From CAZLFQ01 sp964558975 (lineage in GTDB: Bacteria > Pseudomonadota > Alphaproteobacteria > Rickettsiales > Midichloriaceae), in contig CAZLFQ010000001.1 of NCBI GenBank assembly GCA_964558975.1, positions 496,001 through 560,000 of the forward strand: a stretch of DNA of 64,000 nucleotides, read 5' to 3'. Position numbers and translations under genes: made by a program. Of this stretch, positions 32,988 to 41,772 are shown one piece after another; position 1 is the first letter of the stretch; each line of letters begins with the position of its first letter. The notes below the pieces were generated by a model that ran no database searches, had not been told where the DNA came from, and was given only the letters and a program-made list of their open reading frames with translations.

Positions 32988-34742
32988 ATGCTTATAAAAT
33001 CTGGGGAGTGGGAAACAAGATTAGATGAATTAAAGCTTTTAAAGAGGTGGTTTCAGGTTGAACAACTTAATCAAACATTTGCACAGTTTCGTGAATTCAA
33101 GCTTCGCACGTCTGCATCACTAAAAGTAATTGACTCACACTTGATGGATCAAGTTGAGATTGATTTTGGTGAATTATATTTAATAGAGAAACTAGATCCT
33201 GATAAATTTGCTTCAGCAGGATCAAAGTTTAATAGGATGACTACTAATAACCATTTATACATGGTTAAGAAATTTACCGATTCTGAAATTCAAGAGTACA
33301 TTGCTGCCGCTCTGTTTAAAAGATTATTATACGACCGAGCCCCTATAATTTCAATTGTCCGCAACCACGGAATTGCATCTAAATTTTTCCTTGGTGGTAA
33401 AGAATCATTATCAATACGCGATTTTTATAAATGTAATGGTGATTTTGAGTATGTGTTAACTCACTACGAAGGAATAGAGCTGATTTTAGCAGCTGGGATG
33501 CGGCTTGGAGATATCGATTTAAATGATAGAAATATACTTGCAAATAAAGAAAATGCTGATGATAGAGAGATTAGAACTTTAAGAAAAGTTGATCACGGTT
33601 GGGCTCTCACCTCATTTTTCACTTGCGAAGGTAAAATGAGGAAAGCTTTTTTTAAGAGGTTTTCTACTTACTTGCCATTTATTGATTTTAATAAACTAAA
33701 AGACGCAATACTTCGTTGTTGTTCAGTTAGCGATGAAGAAATCGAAGATATTGTGAGAACACAAATACATAGGTTAAAACACCAGAATTTAAATACACCC
33801 TTTAAGTTCCACATTGGAATAGACGATGAATTAAGCCCAAAGAATGATGCAAGTTTTTATTCAACTATTCAGTTTTTAACTCTCGATGATTACGAAAAGT
33901 TTATTCTTGCTAGATTAAAAATGCAGCGAACCGTTCTGCAATATATGTTGAAGTCACTTGATCTCATTCAATTTTTGGAGCCACATGTTACAAAAAAACA
34001 AATGATAAAGTTATTGCAGTCTATTGATCCTTGGGTTTGGGCGATTCAAAATAATATTTATATTAATGGCCAACATGCATTCGTTTATGTTCAGCAAAAT
34101 AACCTTGTAACTCCAAATATTTTATGTTTCCAAATAGATAAATATAAAAATGATCCTAAGCTTCTATGTGCGTCTTTAAGACCACCAAAAGAGTTAGTAA
34201 ATGAAGCAGTAGTCATTTTTTGTATGGATAATGAATTTAAGATTCACGATCTTGATCCAATCGAATATGCAATTGAAAACAACTTATTAAATGAAGAGAT
34301 AGTTAGAAATGCAGCAGAAAAAGGATTAACAATTAGAGGAATTGACGCGTTTGAATACGGCGTTCAAAACAACATGTTATTCAAAGGACTTCACCCTATT
34401 GTTTATGCATTAAACTGTGATTTCATGATAAATGAAATGCAACCTTTCAAATTTTGGGATGTTCAAAAAAAAGGGCATTACCATAGATCTATATTCCTAG
34501 AGATTATTACTGATGAAAAACATCTTGCATTATGGGATGATGAAGAAAATTATGAAAAACTTGAAGAAGTGGCCAAGTTTACCTTATTTCATGGTCTATA
34601 TATATACGATGAACCAGCTCTTGATTTCTTAGATTTTAAATTAATCTCTATTGAAGGTTGTCTTCCTGAAGATTGGGTGCGCTCCTGTATTAAAAAATCT
34701 ACTGTTGTCAATTCTTTGCCAACTAATATTGGCATTTGGTGA
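32988..34742 (+). CDS. Unknown protein with kinase-like motifs and short repeats
   Basis: A 584-residue protein that I do not recognise as a named family. Residues ~85-215 carry motifs in the order of a protein-kinase-like catalytic core: LYMVKKF (Lys94/95) as a strand-3 lysine, a helix with Glu100/Glu103, GDIDLNDRNIL (Asp177...Asn182) like a catalytic loop, and KVDHG (Asp202) like DFG. Residues ~345-490 hold about six degenerate copies of a short unit with consensus xDPhxYAhQNNhh (for example SIDPWVWAIQNN, DLDPIEYAIENN, GIDAFEYGVQNN), mostly spaced ~17 residues. There is no signal peptide. It follows ruvA by 5 bases and precedes tyrS. A phosphotransferase-type effector is possible; the kinase assignment is inference. 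Confidence 0.72.
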   Translation: MLIKSGEWETRLDELKLLKRWFQVEQLNQTFAQFREFKLRTSASLKVIDSHLMDQVEIDFGELYLIEKLDPDKFASAGSKFNRMTTNNHLYMVKKFTDSEIQEYIAAALFKRLLYDRAPIISIVRNHGIASKFFLGGKESLSIRDFYKCNGDFEYVLTHYEGIELILAAGMRLGDIDLNDRNILANKENADDREIRTLRKVDHGWALTSFFTCEGKMRKAFFKRFSTYLPFIDFNKLKDAILRCCSVSDEEIEDIVRTQIHRLKHQNLNTPFKFHIGIDDELSPKNDASFYSTIQFLTLDDYEKFILARLKMQRTVLQYMLKSLDLIQFLEPHVTKKQMIKLLQSIDPWVWAIQNNIYINGQHAFVYVQQNNLVTPNILCFQIDKYKNDPKLLCASLRPPKELVNEAVVIFCMDNEFKIHDLDPIEYAIENNLLNEEIVRNAAEKGLTIRGIDAFEYGVQNNMLFKGLHPIVYALNCDFMINEMQPFKFWDVQKKGHYHRSIFLEIITDEKHLALWDDEENYEKLEEVAKFTLFHGLYIYDEPALDFLDFKLISIEGCLPEDWVRSCIKKSTVVNSLPTNIGIW

Positions 34743-34805
34743 GAATGGTTGAGTCTTATATTGAAATGAGTATAATCCATAAATATTATTACTGTGATTA
34801 TAAAG

Positions 34806-36050
34806 ATGAAATCTGAATTTCTACACTTTTTACAAGAACGTGGCTACCTTAACCAATGCACAAACTTGGAAGGTCTTGATACGCTTTGCAAAGATGAAAC
34901 ATTGGTTGCCTACATTGGCTTCGATGCCACTGCAAAATCACTACACGTGGGAAATTTAGTTCAAATCATGTTATTGAGATCAATGCAAAAGTTTGGTCAT
35001 AAGCCATTAGTATTGATGGGTGGCGGCACCACTAAAATTGGTGATCCATCTGGAAAAGATGAATCACGCCAAATGATCACCCAAGAAATGATAGACGAAA
35101 ACAAACGTGGTATTCAAAAAGCCTTTACAAACTTCCTGCATTTTGGTGAAGGCAAATCAGATGCTATAATGCTAGACAACGCTGAATGGCTAGATAAATT
35201 AAACTACATAGAATTTTTAAGGGATTACGGCAAGCATTTCACAATTAACAGGATGCTAACATTTGATAGCGTCAAGCTTCGTCTTGAACGCGAACAACCT
35301 CTCACATTCATAGAATTCAACTACATGCTTCTACAAGCATATGATTTTGTTGAATTAAACAAAAGATATGGTTGCAGATTACAGATGGGTGGATCAGATC
35401 AGTGGGGCAACATCGTAAGTGGCGCAGACCTAGGCCGCAGAATGGGTTGTCCTGAATTATTTGGCTTAACATCAAACTTAATCACCACCAAGTCTGGTGC
35501 TAAAATGGGTAAAACTGCAAATGGTGCTATGTGGCTAAATGCGGATATGCTTTCTCCATATGACTACTGGCAATTCTGGCGCAATACAGAAGATGCGGAC
35601 GTTGGACGCTTCCTACTAATGTTCACAGATTTACCTAAAGACGAAATTAATAGGTTGGCAGCGTTAAAAGATAGAGAAATTAACGATGCGAAAATAATCC
35701 TCGCTAATGAAGCTACCAAAATGTGTCATGGTGCAGATGCTGCACTAAACGCAATGGAAACAGCAATGAAGACTTTTGCTGAAGGTGGAAGTGGTGGAGA
35801 TTTGCCAATTATAATAGTACCAACTGCCGAACTGAACGCAGGAATACCTGCATTTAAATTGTTTGTGATGTCTGGTCTTTGTGATTCGGGTGGAGCAGCT
35901 CGTAGACTTATTCAGGGCAAAGGCGCAAAGTTAAACAATGCTACAGTTGAATCTGAAACACAGAATATAACTTCTTCAGACTTTAATGACAAAGGTGAGT
36001 TAAAGCTTTCTTATGGTCAAAAGAAACATGTGATAATAAAAGCTGGTTAA
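34806..36050 (+). CDS. tyrS: Tyrosyl-tRNA synthetase
   Basis: A 414-residue class I tyrosyl-tRNA synthetase. YIGFDATAKSLHVGNLV carries the HIGH-equivalent HVGN, and GGSDQWGNI and KMGKTANGA (the KMSKS-equivalent) complete the active site. The C-terminal S4-like domain (about residues 345-414) binds tRNA. Length fits the family. The start is the ATG at 34806; a GTG at 34794 would add four residues. Its stop overlaps the stop region of the convergent patatin gene by 4 bases. Confidence 0.96.
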   Translation: MKSEFLHFLQERGYLNQCTNLEGLDTLCKDETLVAYIGFDATAKSLHVGNLVQIMLLRSMQKFGHKPLVLMGGGTTKIGDPSGKDESRQMITQEMIDENKRGIQKAFTNFLHFGEGKSDAIMLDNAEWLDKLNYIEFLRDYGKHFTINRMLTFDSVKLRLEREQPLTFIEFNYMLLQAYDFVELNKRYGCRLQMGGSDQWGNIVSGADLGRRMGCPELFGLTSNLITTKSGAKMGKTANGAMWLNADMLSPYDYWQFWRNTEDADVGRFLLMFTDLPKDEINRLAALKDREINDAKIILANEATKMCHGADAALNAMETAMKTFAEGGSGGDLPIIIVPTAELNAGIPAFKLFVMSGLCDSGGAARRLIQGKGAKLNNATVESETQNITSSDFNDKGELKLSYGQKKHVIIKAG

Positions 36051-37093
36051 TTACCGTAAATAAGACTGTAGGTAGACTTAACTCCAACGCTTTCGTATTG
36101 TTTTTCTAGCCAGTCTTCAGCTGCTTGGCGGCCGACTTCTTTAAGGTATTGTAAAAAATCCCAATCTGCATTTAATTTGCTAGTTCTGCCAAATGTAGCC
36201 ATAATCTCTTCATTGCCAACAAGATGCACTCGTATTGCTCTATAATGCATATCATCTTTTAGCTTATTTTTTGTGATTAGATCATTCATGATCTCAATAC
36301 CCTTCATCTCCTTAATCAACGCAGTATTGAAACTAATTTCATTAGCGCGATCAATAATATCTGGAATACTAGTTGGCGTTTCTTCTAGATAAAAAGGTGT
36401 TACTTGCACAATAACTATATCAGATGTTTTCGAATCATATATTAATGGAGAAAGTGCTGGGTTACCAGAAAACCCACCATCCCAATACTTCTCACCATCA
36501 ATAACAACTGTGTGAGCTACATATGGTAAACATGCCGATGCTAACAGCACCTTATTATTTATTTCTTCGCATTTAAAAACTTTAATCTTTCCAGTTTTAA
36601 GATTCGTAGCATTGACGAATAATTTAATATTGTTGATCTTATGAAGTTCATCAAAATCTATAACCTCATTTAGAATATCTCTCAGTGGATTTATATCCAA
36701 AATATTAAGTTGGTATGGAGAGAAAAAATGTCTCATCATATCTGCAGCTTGAGCAAATGGAGCAGCACCAACTGCATTCATTCCCATTACTTTATCAAAA
36801 AAATTAGGCTGCATTGGTGAAAGAGAAGCTGAGATACTCACTTTTTTCCAAAATTCTTCTAGTAATTTTTTAACGAGAACTTTACCTCCTTTGGCATATG
36901 CATAAACGAATACTGTGGCATTCATTGCGCCAGCACTGGTAGCTGAAATGGCTTCTATGTTGATATTATCTTCTTCAACCAACCTATCCAATACTCCCCA
37001 TGTAAACGCACCATGTGCCCCGCCTCCTTGCAAGGCAAGTGATATGGACTTCTTTTCTTTTGCATGGACTTCTTTCTTCTTCTTTACTTTCAT
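36047..37093 (-). CDS. Patatin-like phospholipase
   Basis: A 348-residue patatin-family protein. The oxyanion motif GGGAHGAF (residues 23-30) and the nucleophile region ISATSAGAMN with Ser53 (ATSAG in place of the usual GxSxG) are followed by the dyad Asp in DGGFSGNP. Patatins hydrolyse acyl chains from phospholipids. In Rickettsia such proteins act as secreted phospholipase A effectors; a housekeeping lipid role (as for RssA-type homologues) is equally possible. No signal peptide is visible after the Lys-rich start. I chose the ATG at 37093; the upstream TTG adds two residues. The divergent kinase gene begins 60 bases away. Confidence 0.9.
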   Translation of the reverse strand: MKVKKKKEVHAKEKKSISLALQGGGAHGAFTWGVLDRLVEEDNINIEAISATSAGAMNATVFVYAYAKGGKVLVKKLLEEFWKKVSISASLSPMQPNFFDKVMGMNAVGAAPFAQAADMMRHFFSPYQLNILDINPLRDILNEVIDFDELHKINNIKLFVNATNLKTGKIKVFKCEEINNKVLLASACLPYVAHTVVIDGEKYWDGGFSGNPALSPLIYDSKTSDIVIVQVTPFYLEETPTSIPDIIDRANEISFNTALIKEMKGIEIMNDLITKNKLKDDMHYRAIRVHLVGNEEIMATFGRTSKLNADWDFLQYLKEVGRQAAEDWLEKQYESVGVKSTYSLIYGN

Positions 37094-37153
37094 AAGCAAG
37101 CTGGATTAAAATCGACTTCTAATAAGAGTAACATCATTTTTAAACAAAGTTCA

Positions 37154-38431
37154 ATGAACTTAGCACCTAAAAGTTTATATAGCAGATTTTTACTCATAAT
37201 AGTGTTGCCCATTATTGTGTTACAATTGATCACAACATACATATTTTACCAGCGTCATTGGGATAGTGTTTCTGAGAGAATGAAGTTATCTTTGATAGGA
37301 AACTTCACAGCTATAATATCATTGGTGAATGATAATGAGCTAAGACAGGCAGAGAGCATTTCAAAGCTTTTTGAAGTTAATCTAACTTTTTATCAAAATG
37401 AAAAAATTGGTAAATACGTCCATCATCCACTTTTTACTGATCGCGATTTAAAGGATTTCTCTCGACGAATTAGAAAACAAATCTCATATGAGTCAGACAC
37501 ATTTTACATTAACAATAAATCAGACATCCTAGTCTATTTTCAATTGCCAAATGGCACACTAGAGCTTCAATTTTCAAACAAAAAGTTTCAAAGTCCTACT
37601 ACATTCGTTTTCATTAGCTGGGTAGCTGGCTCAGCAATTTTGTTGCTGATAATATCAATATTATTCATGAAGAACCAAGTTAGATCTATTCTAAATTTGG
37701 CATATGCAGCTGAACGACTTGGAAAAGGGCTGGAACGCATTAATTTTAAACCATCTGGTGCAACTGAAGTAAAAAAAGCTGGGTGGGCATTTTTACGAAT
37801 GCAAAGACGAATTCAACGTCAAATAAAACACAGAACAGAACTTTTGTCCCATATTTCTCATGATTTAAGAACTCCTTTAACTAGGGTGAAGCTTGCTGTA
37901 GCAATGCTTAAAGATTCTAAAGCTTCCATAGAGATTTCGAAAGACATTATAGATATGGAAAAATTAATCGAATCTTATCTGCATTTCGCTAAAGAAGAAG
38001 GCAATGAAGACAGCCAATTGATGAATGTCGTTGAGATCTTAAAGCAAATAACTGAATCAACAAATGACTCAAGACTAGAGCTCAATATTCAATCTCAATT
38101 TGCTTTCATATATATAAAACCCCAAGCTTTCAAACGAGCAGTTACAAACCTGATTAACAATGGGTTAAAGTATTGCAAATCAAGGGTCGTAATAAATATT
38201 AAAAAGTTCGAAGCTTACATAAGCATTTCTATAAGCGATGACGGAAAGGGTATACCCAAAAAATATTGGAAATCAATATTCAAACCATTTTTTAAAATCA
38301 ATCCTGCAAGTGAAGGTTTCGGATTGGGAATGGCGATTGTAAAAACTATAATATATAACCACGGTGGGCACATTAAGTTGGCTAAAAGCCAATTAGGTGG
38401 ATTAAGGGTTATAATAAAATTGCCACTTTAA
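37154..38431 (+). CDS. EnvZ-like sensor histidine kinase
   Basis: A 425-residue membrane histidine kinase of the EnvZ type. A first membrane segment (about residues 8-30), a short periplasmic region of ~120 residues, a second segment (~157-175) and a HAMP linker are followed by the H box LLSHISHDLRTPLTRVKLA. The ATP-binding domain contains NLINNGLKYC (N box), SDDGKGIPKKYW (G1) and GFGLGMAIVKTI (G2). I use the ATG at 37154 because it starts just ahead of the first membrane segment and avoids overlap with the divergent patatin gene. No regulator is adjacent; the OmpR-type regulator at 25072 is a likely partner by family, not by proof. Confidence 0.92.
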   Translation: MNLAPKSLYSRFLLIIVLPIIVLQLITTYIFYQRHWDSVSERMKLSLIGNFTAIISLVNDNELRQAESISKLFEVNLTFYQNEKIGKYVHHPLFTDRDLKDFSRRIRKQISYESDTFYINNKSDILVYFQLPNGTLELQFSNKKFQSPTTFVFISWVAGSAILLLIISILFMKNQVRSILNLAYAAERLGKGLERINFKPSGATEVKKAGWAFLRMQRRIQRQIKHRTELLSHISHDLRTPLTRVKLAVAMLKDSKASIEISKDIIDMEKLIESYLHFAKEEGNEDSQLMNVVEILKQITESTNDSRLELNIQSQFAFIYIKPQAFKRAVTNLINNGLKYCKSRVVINIKKFEAYISISISDDGKGIPKKYWKSIFKPFFKINPASEGFGLGMAIVKTIIYNHGGHIKLAKSQLGGLRVIIKLPL

Positions 38432-38437
38432 TTACTA

Positions 38438-39307
38438 ATGAGAAACAAAATAAATATCATATTTGGTACAACAGCTTCAGGCAAAACGAGGCTTGGTATT
38501 GAACTTGCAAAAAAGCTTGATGGAGTTGTGATCAATTATGACTCAATGCAAGTTTACAAAGAGATTCCAATCATTTCCGCCCAACCAACAGAAGAGGAAA
38601 AAGATGGGGTTGAACATTTGCTATTTGGCTATGTTTCATGCTCAGAATCATATTCTGTAGGCAGATGGTTAGAAGATGCAATTCCATTAATTAAAAAAAT
38701 CCTATCCAATAATAAAACCCCAATCCTAGTTGGTGGAACAGGTATGTATGTCAAAAATCTTATTGATGGCATGCCAAAAATTCCACCAATCTCTGCTAAG
38801 ACAAAAGACATGGTTGCCGTGTGGAAACAATTTATGAGTTCATCTGAGCTTCATGAAAAACTTTTTGAACTTGATCCAATACTTGCAGATCAACTTAATC
38901 CAAATGATTCTCAAAGAATTCAAAGAGCATTAGAAGTAGTCATTGATACAGACAAATCGCTTTCTAAATGGCAGAAGGAAGATTGTGCGCAATTTTTTCC
39001 AAAAGAGTTGTTTCATATAATAAAAATAGAAAAGTCGCGCGAGCAAATATATAAAAACATTGATCTAAGATTTCTTCAAATGATAGAGGCAGGTGCAGTC
39101 GACGAAGTTTCCAAACTTTATAATAAATTTGGAAATATTGAATATCCAAGAGCATGTGGGCTATATGAAATTATATCTTACCTCAATGGAGATATTACTC
39201 TTCAAGAAGCTATTAGTAAGTCACAGCAAATATCTCGAAACTATGCAAAAAGACAAACTACTTGGATGAAGCACCAAGTAGTTTGCGATGAATTAGTACT
39301 AAATTAA
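38438..39307 (+). CDS. miaA: tRNA dimethylallyltransferase MiaA
   Basis: A 289-residue MiaA, which adds the isopentenyl group to A37 of tRNAs reading UNN codons. The P-loop GTTASGKT (residues 10-17), VINYDSMQVYKEIPI, PILVGGTGMYV and QRIQRALEV are all conserved. The C-terminal RNYAKRQTTWMKHQ region is intact and, notably, encodes a 12-bp hairpin. It follows the EnvZ-like gene by 6 bases, suggesting cotranscription. The 3' end overlaps the convergent lipoprotein gene by 4 bases. Confidence 0.95.
   Translation: MRNKINIIFGTTASGKTRLGIELAKKLDGVVINYDSMQVYKEIPIISAQPTEEEKDGVEHLLFGYVSCSESYSVGRWLEDAIPLIKKILSNNKTPILVGGTGMYVKNLIDGMPKIPPISAKTKDMVAVWKQFMSSSELHEKLFELDPILADQLNPNDSQRIQRALEVVIDTDKSLSKWQKEDCAQFFPKELFHIIKIEKSREQIYKNIDLRFLQMIEAGAVDEVSKLYNKFGNIEYPRACGLYEIISYLNGDITLQEAISKSQQISRNYAKRQTTWMKHQVVCDELVLN
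39246..39285 (-). terminator. Terminator for the lipoprotein gene, inside miaA
   Basis: CAAACTACTTGG (39254-39265) and CCAAGTAGTTTG (39274-39285) form a perfect 12-bp stem with an 8-base loop. On the minus strand it is followed by TCTTTTTG, so it looks like an intrinsic terminator for the 39304-39705 gene, 18 bases beyond its stop codon. It lies within the conserved 3' coding end of miaA. Confidence 0.6.
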
Positions 39308-39705
39308 TACCTAGCAGCTTTACGTGGATTGTCTTCAATCACTTTATGACCACGTCCTTTCATACAATTAATAACGATTGATTTTTGCTCCTCCTTATCT
39401 TTCATCGAGCTTCCAATAGCCCCTGCAAGAAGACCAATAGCAAGACCTGCAACAGCGCCTTCACCTGCATGCCCACTACCTGCGCCAATTGCTGCACCAC
39501 CAAGTGCGCCTGCGCCTGCAGATAATCCTGTCTCTATTTTTGAATCATCATTCATATATTCTCTTTGTGCTGCAAGCCCTTGGCATGCAGACAGATCTGT
39601 TTCATATTTTGCATTTTTTCCATCAACAATTGGTCTATAATTTGAACCAACACCACAGGCTGTAAGTGAAAGTAAGCATACAATAGCAATAAGTTTTTTA
39701 TACAT
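39304..39705 (-). CDS. Glycine-zipper lipoprotein
   Basis: A 133-residue predicted lipoprotein. The signal peptide ends in the lipobox LTAC (Cys17), so the mature protein is lipid-anchored. Residues ~60-100 are an alanine/glycine-rich glycine zipper (GAGALGGAAIGAGSGHAG and onward), as in the outer-membrane Rickettsia 17 kDa antigen class and related proteins, which insert helices in a membrane. The C-terminus is basic. A good ribosome binding site (AAAGGGGAT) precedes the ATG. An exact family is not assigned. Confidence 0.85.
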   Translation of the reverse strand: MYKKLIAIVCLLSLTACGVGSNYRPIVDGKNAKYETDLSACQGLAAQREYMNDDSKIETGLSAGAGALGGAAIGAGSGHAGEGAVAGLAIGLLAGAIGSSMKDKEEQKSIVINCMKGRGHKVIEDNPRKAARY

Positions 39706-39739
39706 TTGTTAATCCCCTTTAATTATTAACTTAAAGAGC

Positions 39740-39745
39740 ATTATA
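39740..39745 (-). promoter_or_regulatory. Possible -10 box for the lipoprotein gene
   Basis: On the minus strand a perfect TATAAT lies 35 bases upstream of the ATG at 39705. No good -35 box sits at the right distance, so this is tentative. Confidence 0.4.
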
Positions 39746-39794
39746 CACTAAAACCCAACACTAAAATGTTAAACTTTTGTTAAATTTCAACAAT

Positions 39795-40022
39795 TTAGCT
39801 TCGATCAGGGGATTGTTCCGGTTTGAGTTTGCCATCTTGTGACTGTGCTATAGCAGCTAAAACAGATTTGGTAACTTCTGGCTTAACGGTAAAACCTATT
39901 ATTTCAGGCATTCCATCAGGTCTTTTTTGGGCTAGCTGAGATTTGGCTAATATTCGCAATTCATCTGGATTATATTGCTTTATTGTGGATTTATTGCCCT
40001 GCGCTAATTCACTACCAATCAT
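39795..40022 (-). CDS. Small hypothetical protein upstream of lipoprotein gene
   Basis: A 75-residue soluble-looking protein starting MIGSELAQGNKSTIKQYNPD. It is rich in polar residues, has no membrane segment and ends in a charged tail (KLKPEQSPDRS). I chose the ATG at 40022 because AGGTGG lies about 6 bases upstream; a GTG at 40031 would add three residues. It lies 56 bases from the glycine cleavage genes on the same strand. The family and function are unknown. Confidence 0.55.
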   Translation of the reverse strand: MIGSELAQGNKSTIKQYNPDELRILAKSQLAQKRPDGMPEIIGFTVKPEVTKSVLAAIAQSQDGKLKPEQSPDRS

Positions 40023-40078
40023 ATAACCCACCTAATTTATTTTTGGTGTGTATATAATGGAACTACTACAAGTTCAAC

Positions 40079-41404
40079 TTAAAATTTTAGACTACTAACA
40101 AACATAGTAATTTGTTCATCTGTAACTGTCTCAGTACATGCCACCAAAAGTAATTTTTCAAACTTGCCGTGATGCAGTCTTGAAACTGGCACACCTGCAA
40201 ATATTTTTTTCTCAACTAGTTTATCAACTAGTTCTGAGGCATTTGCTGGTAATGAAACAACAAATTCATTAAAGAATGTTTTATTTAATATTCTAACACT
40301 TTTAACATTTGTAAGTGCATCATATAATTTCATAGCTTTAGCATGATTCAATTTTGCCAAACGCTTTAATCCTACTTCACCCAATAATGTCATATGTATT
40401 GTAAATGCCAAAGCGCATAGCCCTGAGTTTGTACAAATATTGCTGGTCGCTTTATCACGTCGGATATGCTGTTCACGTGTTGAGAGTGTCAAAACCCAGC
40501 CACGCTTTCCAGCTGCATCAACTGTTTGCCCTGCGACACGTCCTGGCATTTGGCGCACATATTCTTTTTTTGTTGCAAATAATCCAACAGTTGGCCCACC
40601 AAAATTCAAGCCCACACCAAGTGATTGCCCCTCTCCTACTACTATATCTGCCCCCATTTCACCAATTGGCTTTAGTAACCCAAGAGCCACCACTTCTGTA
40701 AAAGCTACAATTAGTAAAACTCCTTTTGTATGACACTCTGCAGCAAGTTCTGTGAAGTCATTAACATGCCCGAAGAAATCAGGATATTGCACTACCACGC
40801 ACGAAGCATCAGTAGGCACTGATATTTTTTCGTCGTTATCTGGCGCCGCATCAAAATGAACCACATCAAATTTCGAGAAATGAGCATATGTATTGATAAC
40901 TTCTGCATAGTGTGGATGTAAGTTCCCAGAAATTACTGCTTTGTTGCGTTTTGTAATTCGGTTAGCCATCATAACTGCTTCTAACGTAGAAGTCGCTCCA
41001 TCATACATCGATGCATTTGCCACTTCCATTCCTGTAAGCAAGCAAACTTGAGTCTGAAACTCAAATAAATATTGAAGTGTTCCTTGGGAAATTTCCGGCT
41101 GATAGGGCGTGTATGAAGTTAAAAACTCACCACGCTGAATCAAATAATCTACTGCTGCAGGAATGTGATGTCTATATGCACCAGCACCTAAGAAACATGA
41201 ACCCTGCCCCACTTCAAGGTTTTTTGCTTTCATCTGCAAAAAATCTTGTTCAACTTCTGCTTCGCTTTTATGTAAAGGCAAATCGATCAAGTCTTTTAAA
41301 ACAGCAGATTTTGGAACATCAACAAACAAGTCATCAATATTTTTGACACCAACTTCTTTTAGCATCTTCTCACGAATTTCTTTGGTGTGTGGTAAGTAAC
41401 GCAT
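40079..41404 (-). CDS. gcvPA: Glycine dehydrogenase (decarboxylating) subunit 1
   Basis: A 441-residue GcvPA, the N-terminal half of the split P protein of the glycine cleavage system. This PLP enzyme decarboxylates glycine and passes the aminomethyl group to lipoylated GcvH. Signature stretches are FLGAGAYRHHIPAAV, YTPYQPEISQGTLQ, EVANASMYDGATS and GEGQSLGVGLNFGGPTVG. The pyridoxal-binding lysine lies in subunit 2 (gcvPB), which is not in this window. Its ATG overlaps the gcvH stop by one base (TAATG), and the genes run gcvT-gcvH-gcvPA. Confidence 0.95.
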   Translation of the reverse strand: MRYLPHTKEIREKMLKEVGVKNIDDLFVDVPKSAVLKDLIDLPLHKSEAEVEQDFLQMKAKNLEVGQGSCFLGAGAYRHHIPAAVDYLIQRGEFLTSYTPYQPEISQGTLQYLFEFQTQVCLLTGMEVANASMYDGATSTLEAVMMANRITKRNKAVISGNLHPHYAEVINTYAHFSKFDVVHFDAAPDNDEKISVPTDASCVVVQYPDFFGHVNDFTELAAECHTKGVLLIVAFTEVVALGLLKPIGEMGADIVVGEGQSLGVGLNFGGPTVGLFATKKEYVRQMPGRVAGQTVDAAGKRGWVLTLSTREQHIRRDKATSNICTNSGLCALAFTIHMTLLGEVGLKRLAKLNHAKAMKLYDALTNVKSVRILNKTFFNEFVVSLPANASELVDKLVEKKIFAGVPVSRLHHGKFEKLLLVACTETVTDEQITMFVSSLKF

Positions 41405-41769
41405 TATTTCCCAATCAATTTATTATATTCAGTCTCATTCATTAAATCATCCAATTCAGATGAATTGGAAAGTTTCACTTTGAAGAACCAACCATCAGAC
41501 TCTGCAGTATTATTAATTAAATCTGGAGAATTCTGTAATGCAGAATTAACTTCTACAACCTCACCACTTACAGGTGAATAAACTTCACTCGCGGCTTTTA
41601 CAGATTCAACAACGGCAACCTGTCCGCCTTTCTCAACTTTTTGACCCAGCGCTGGCAATTCTGCAAATACTACGTCACCAAGTTGGTGCTGAGCGTAGTC
41701 GGTTATCCCAACCACACCTACCTCACCCTCTAGTATTATCCATTCATGTTGCTGACTATATTTTTTCAT
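41404..41769 (-). CDS. gcvH: Glycine cleavage system H protein
   Basis: A 121-residue GcvH, the lipoyl carrier of the glycine cleavage system. The lipoylation site is the Lys in VVESVKAASEVYSPVSGEV, and the opening QHEWI and the segment VGITDYAQHQLGDVVFAELP are family hallmarks. Length is typical. It lies 3 bases after gcvT and is followed by an overlapping gcvPA, so all three are translated from one message. Confidence 0.97.
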   Translation of the reverse strand: MKKYSQQHEWIILEGEVGVVGITDYAQHQLGDVVFAELPALGQKVEKGGQVAVVESVKAASEVYSPVSGEVVEVNSALQNSPDLINNTAESDGWFFKVKLSNSSELDDLMNETEYNKLIGK

Positions 41770-41772
41770 GAT

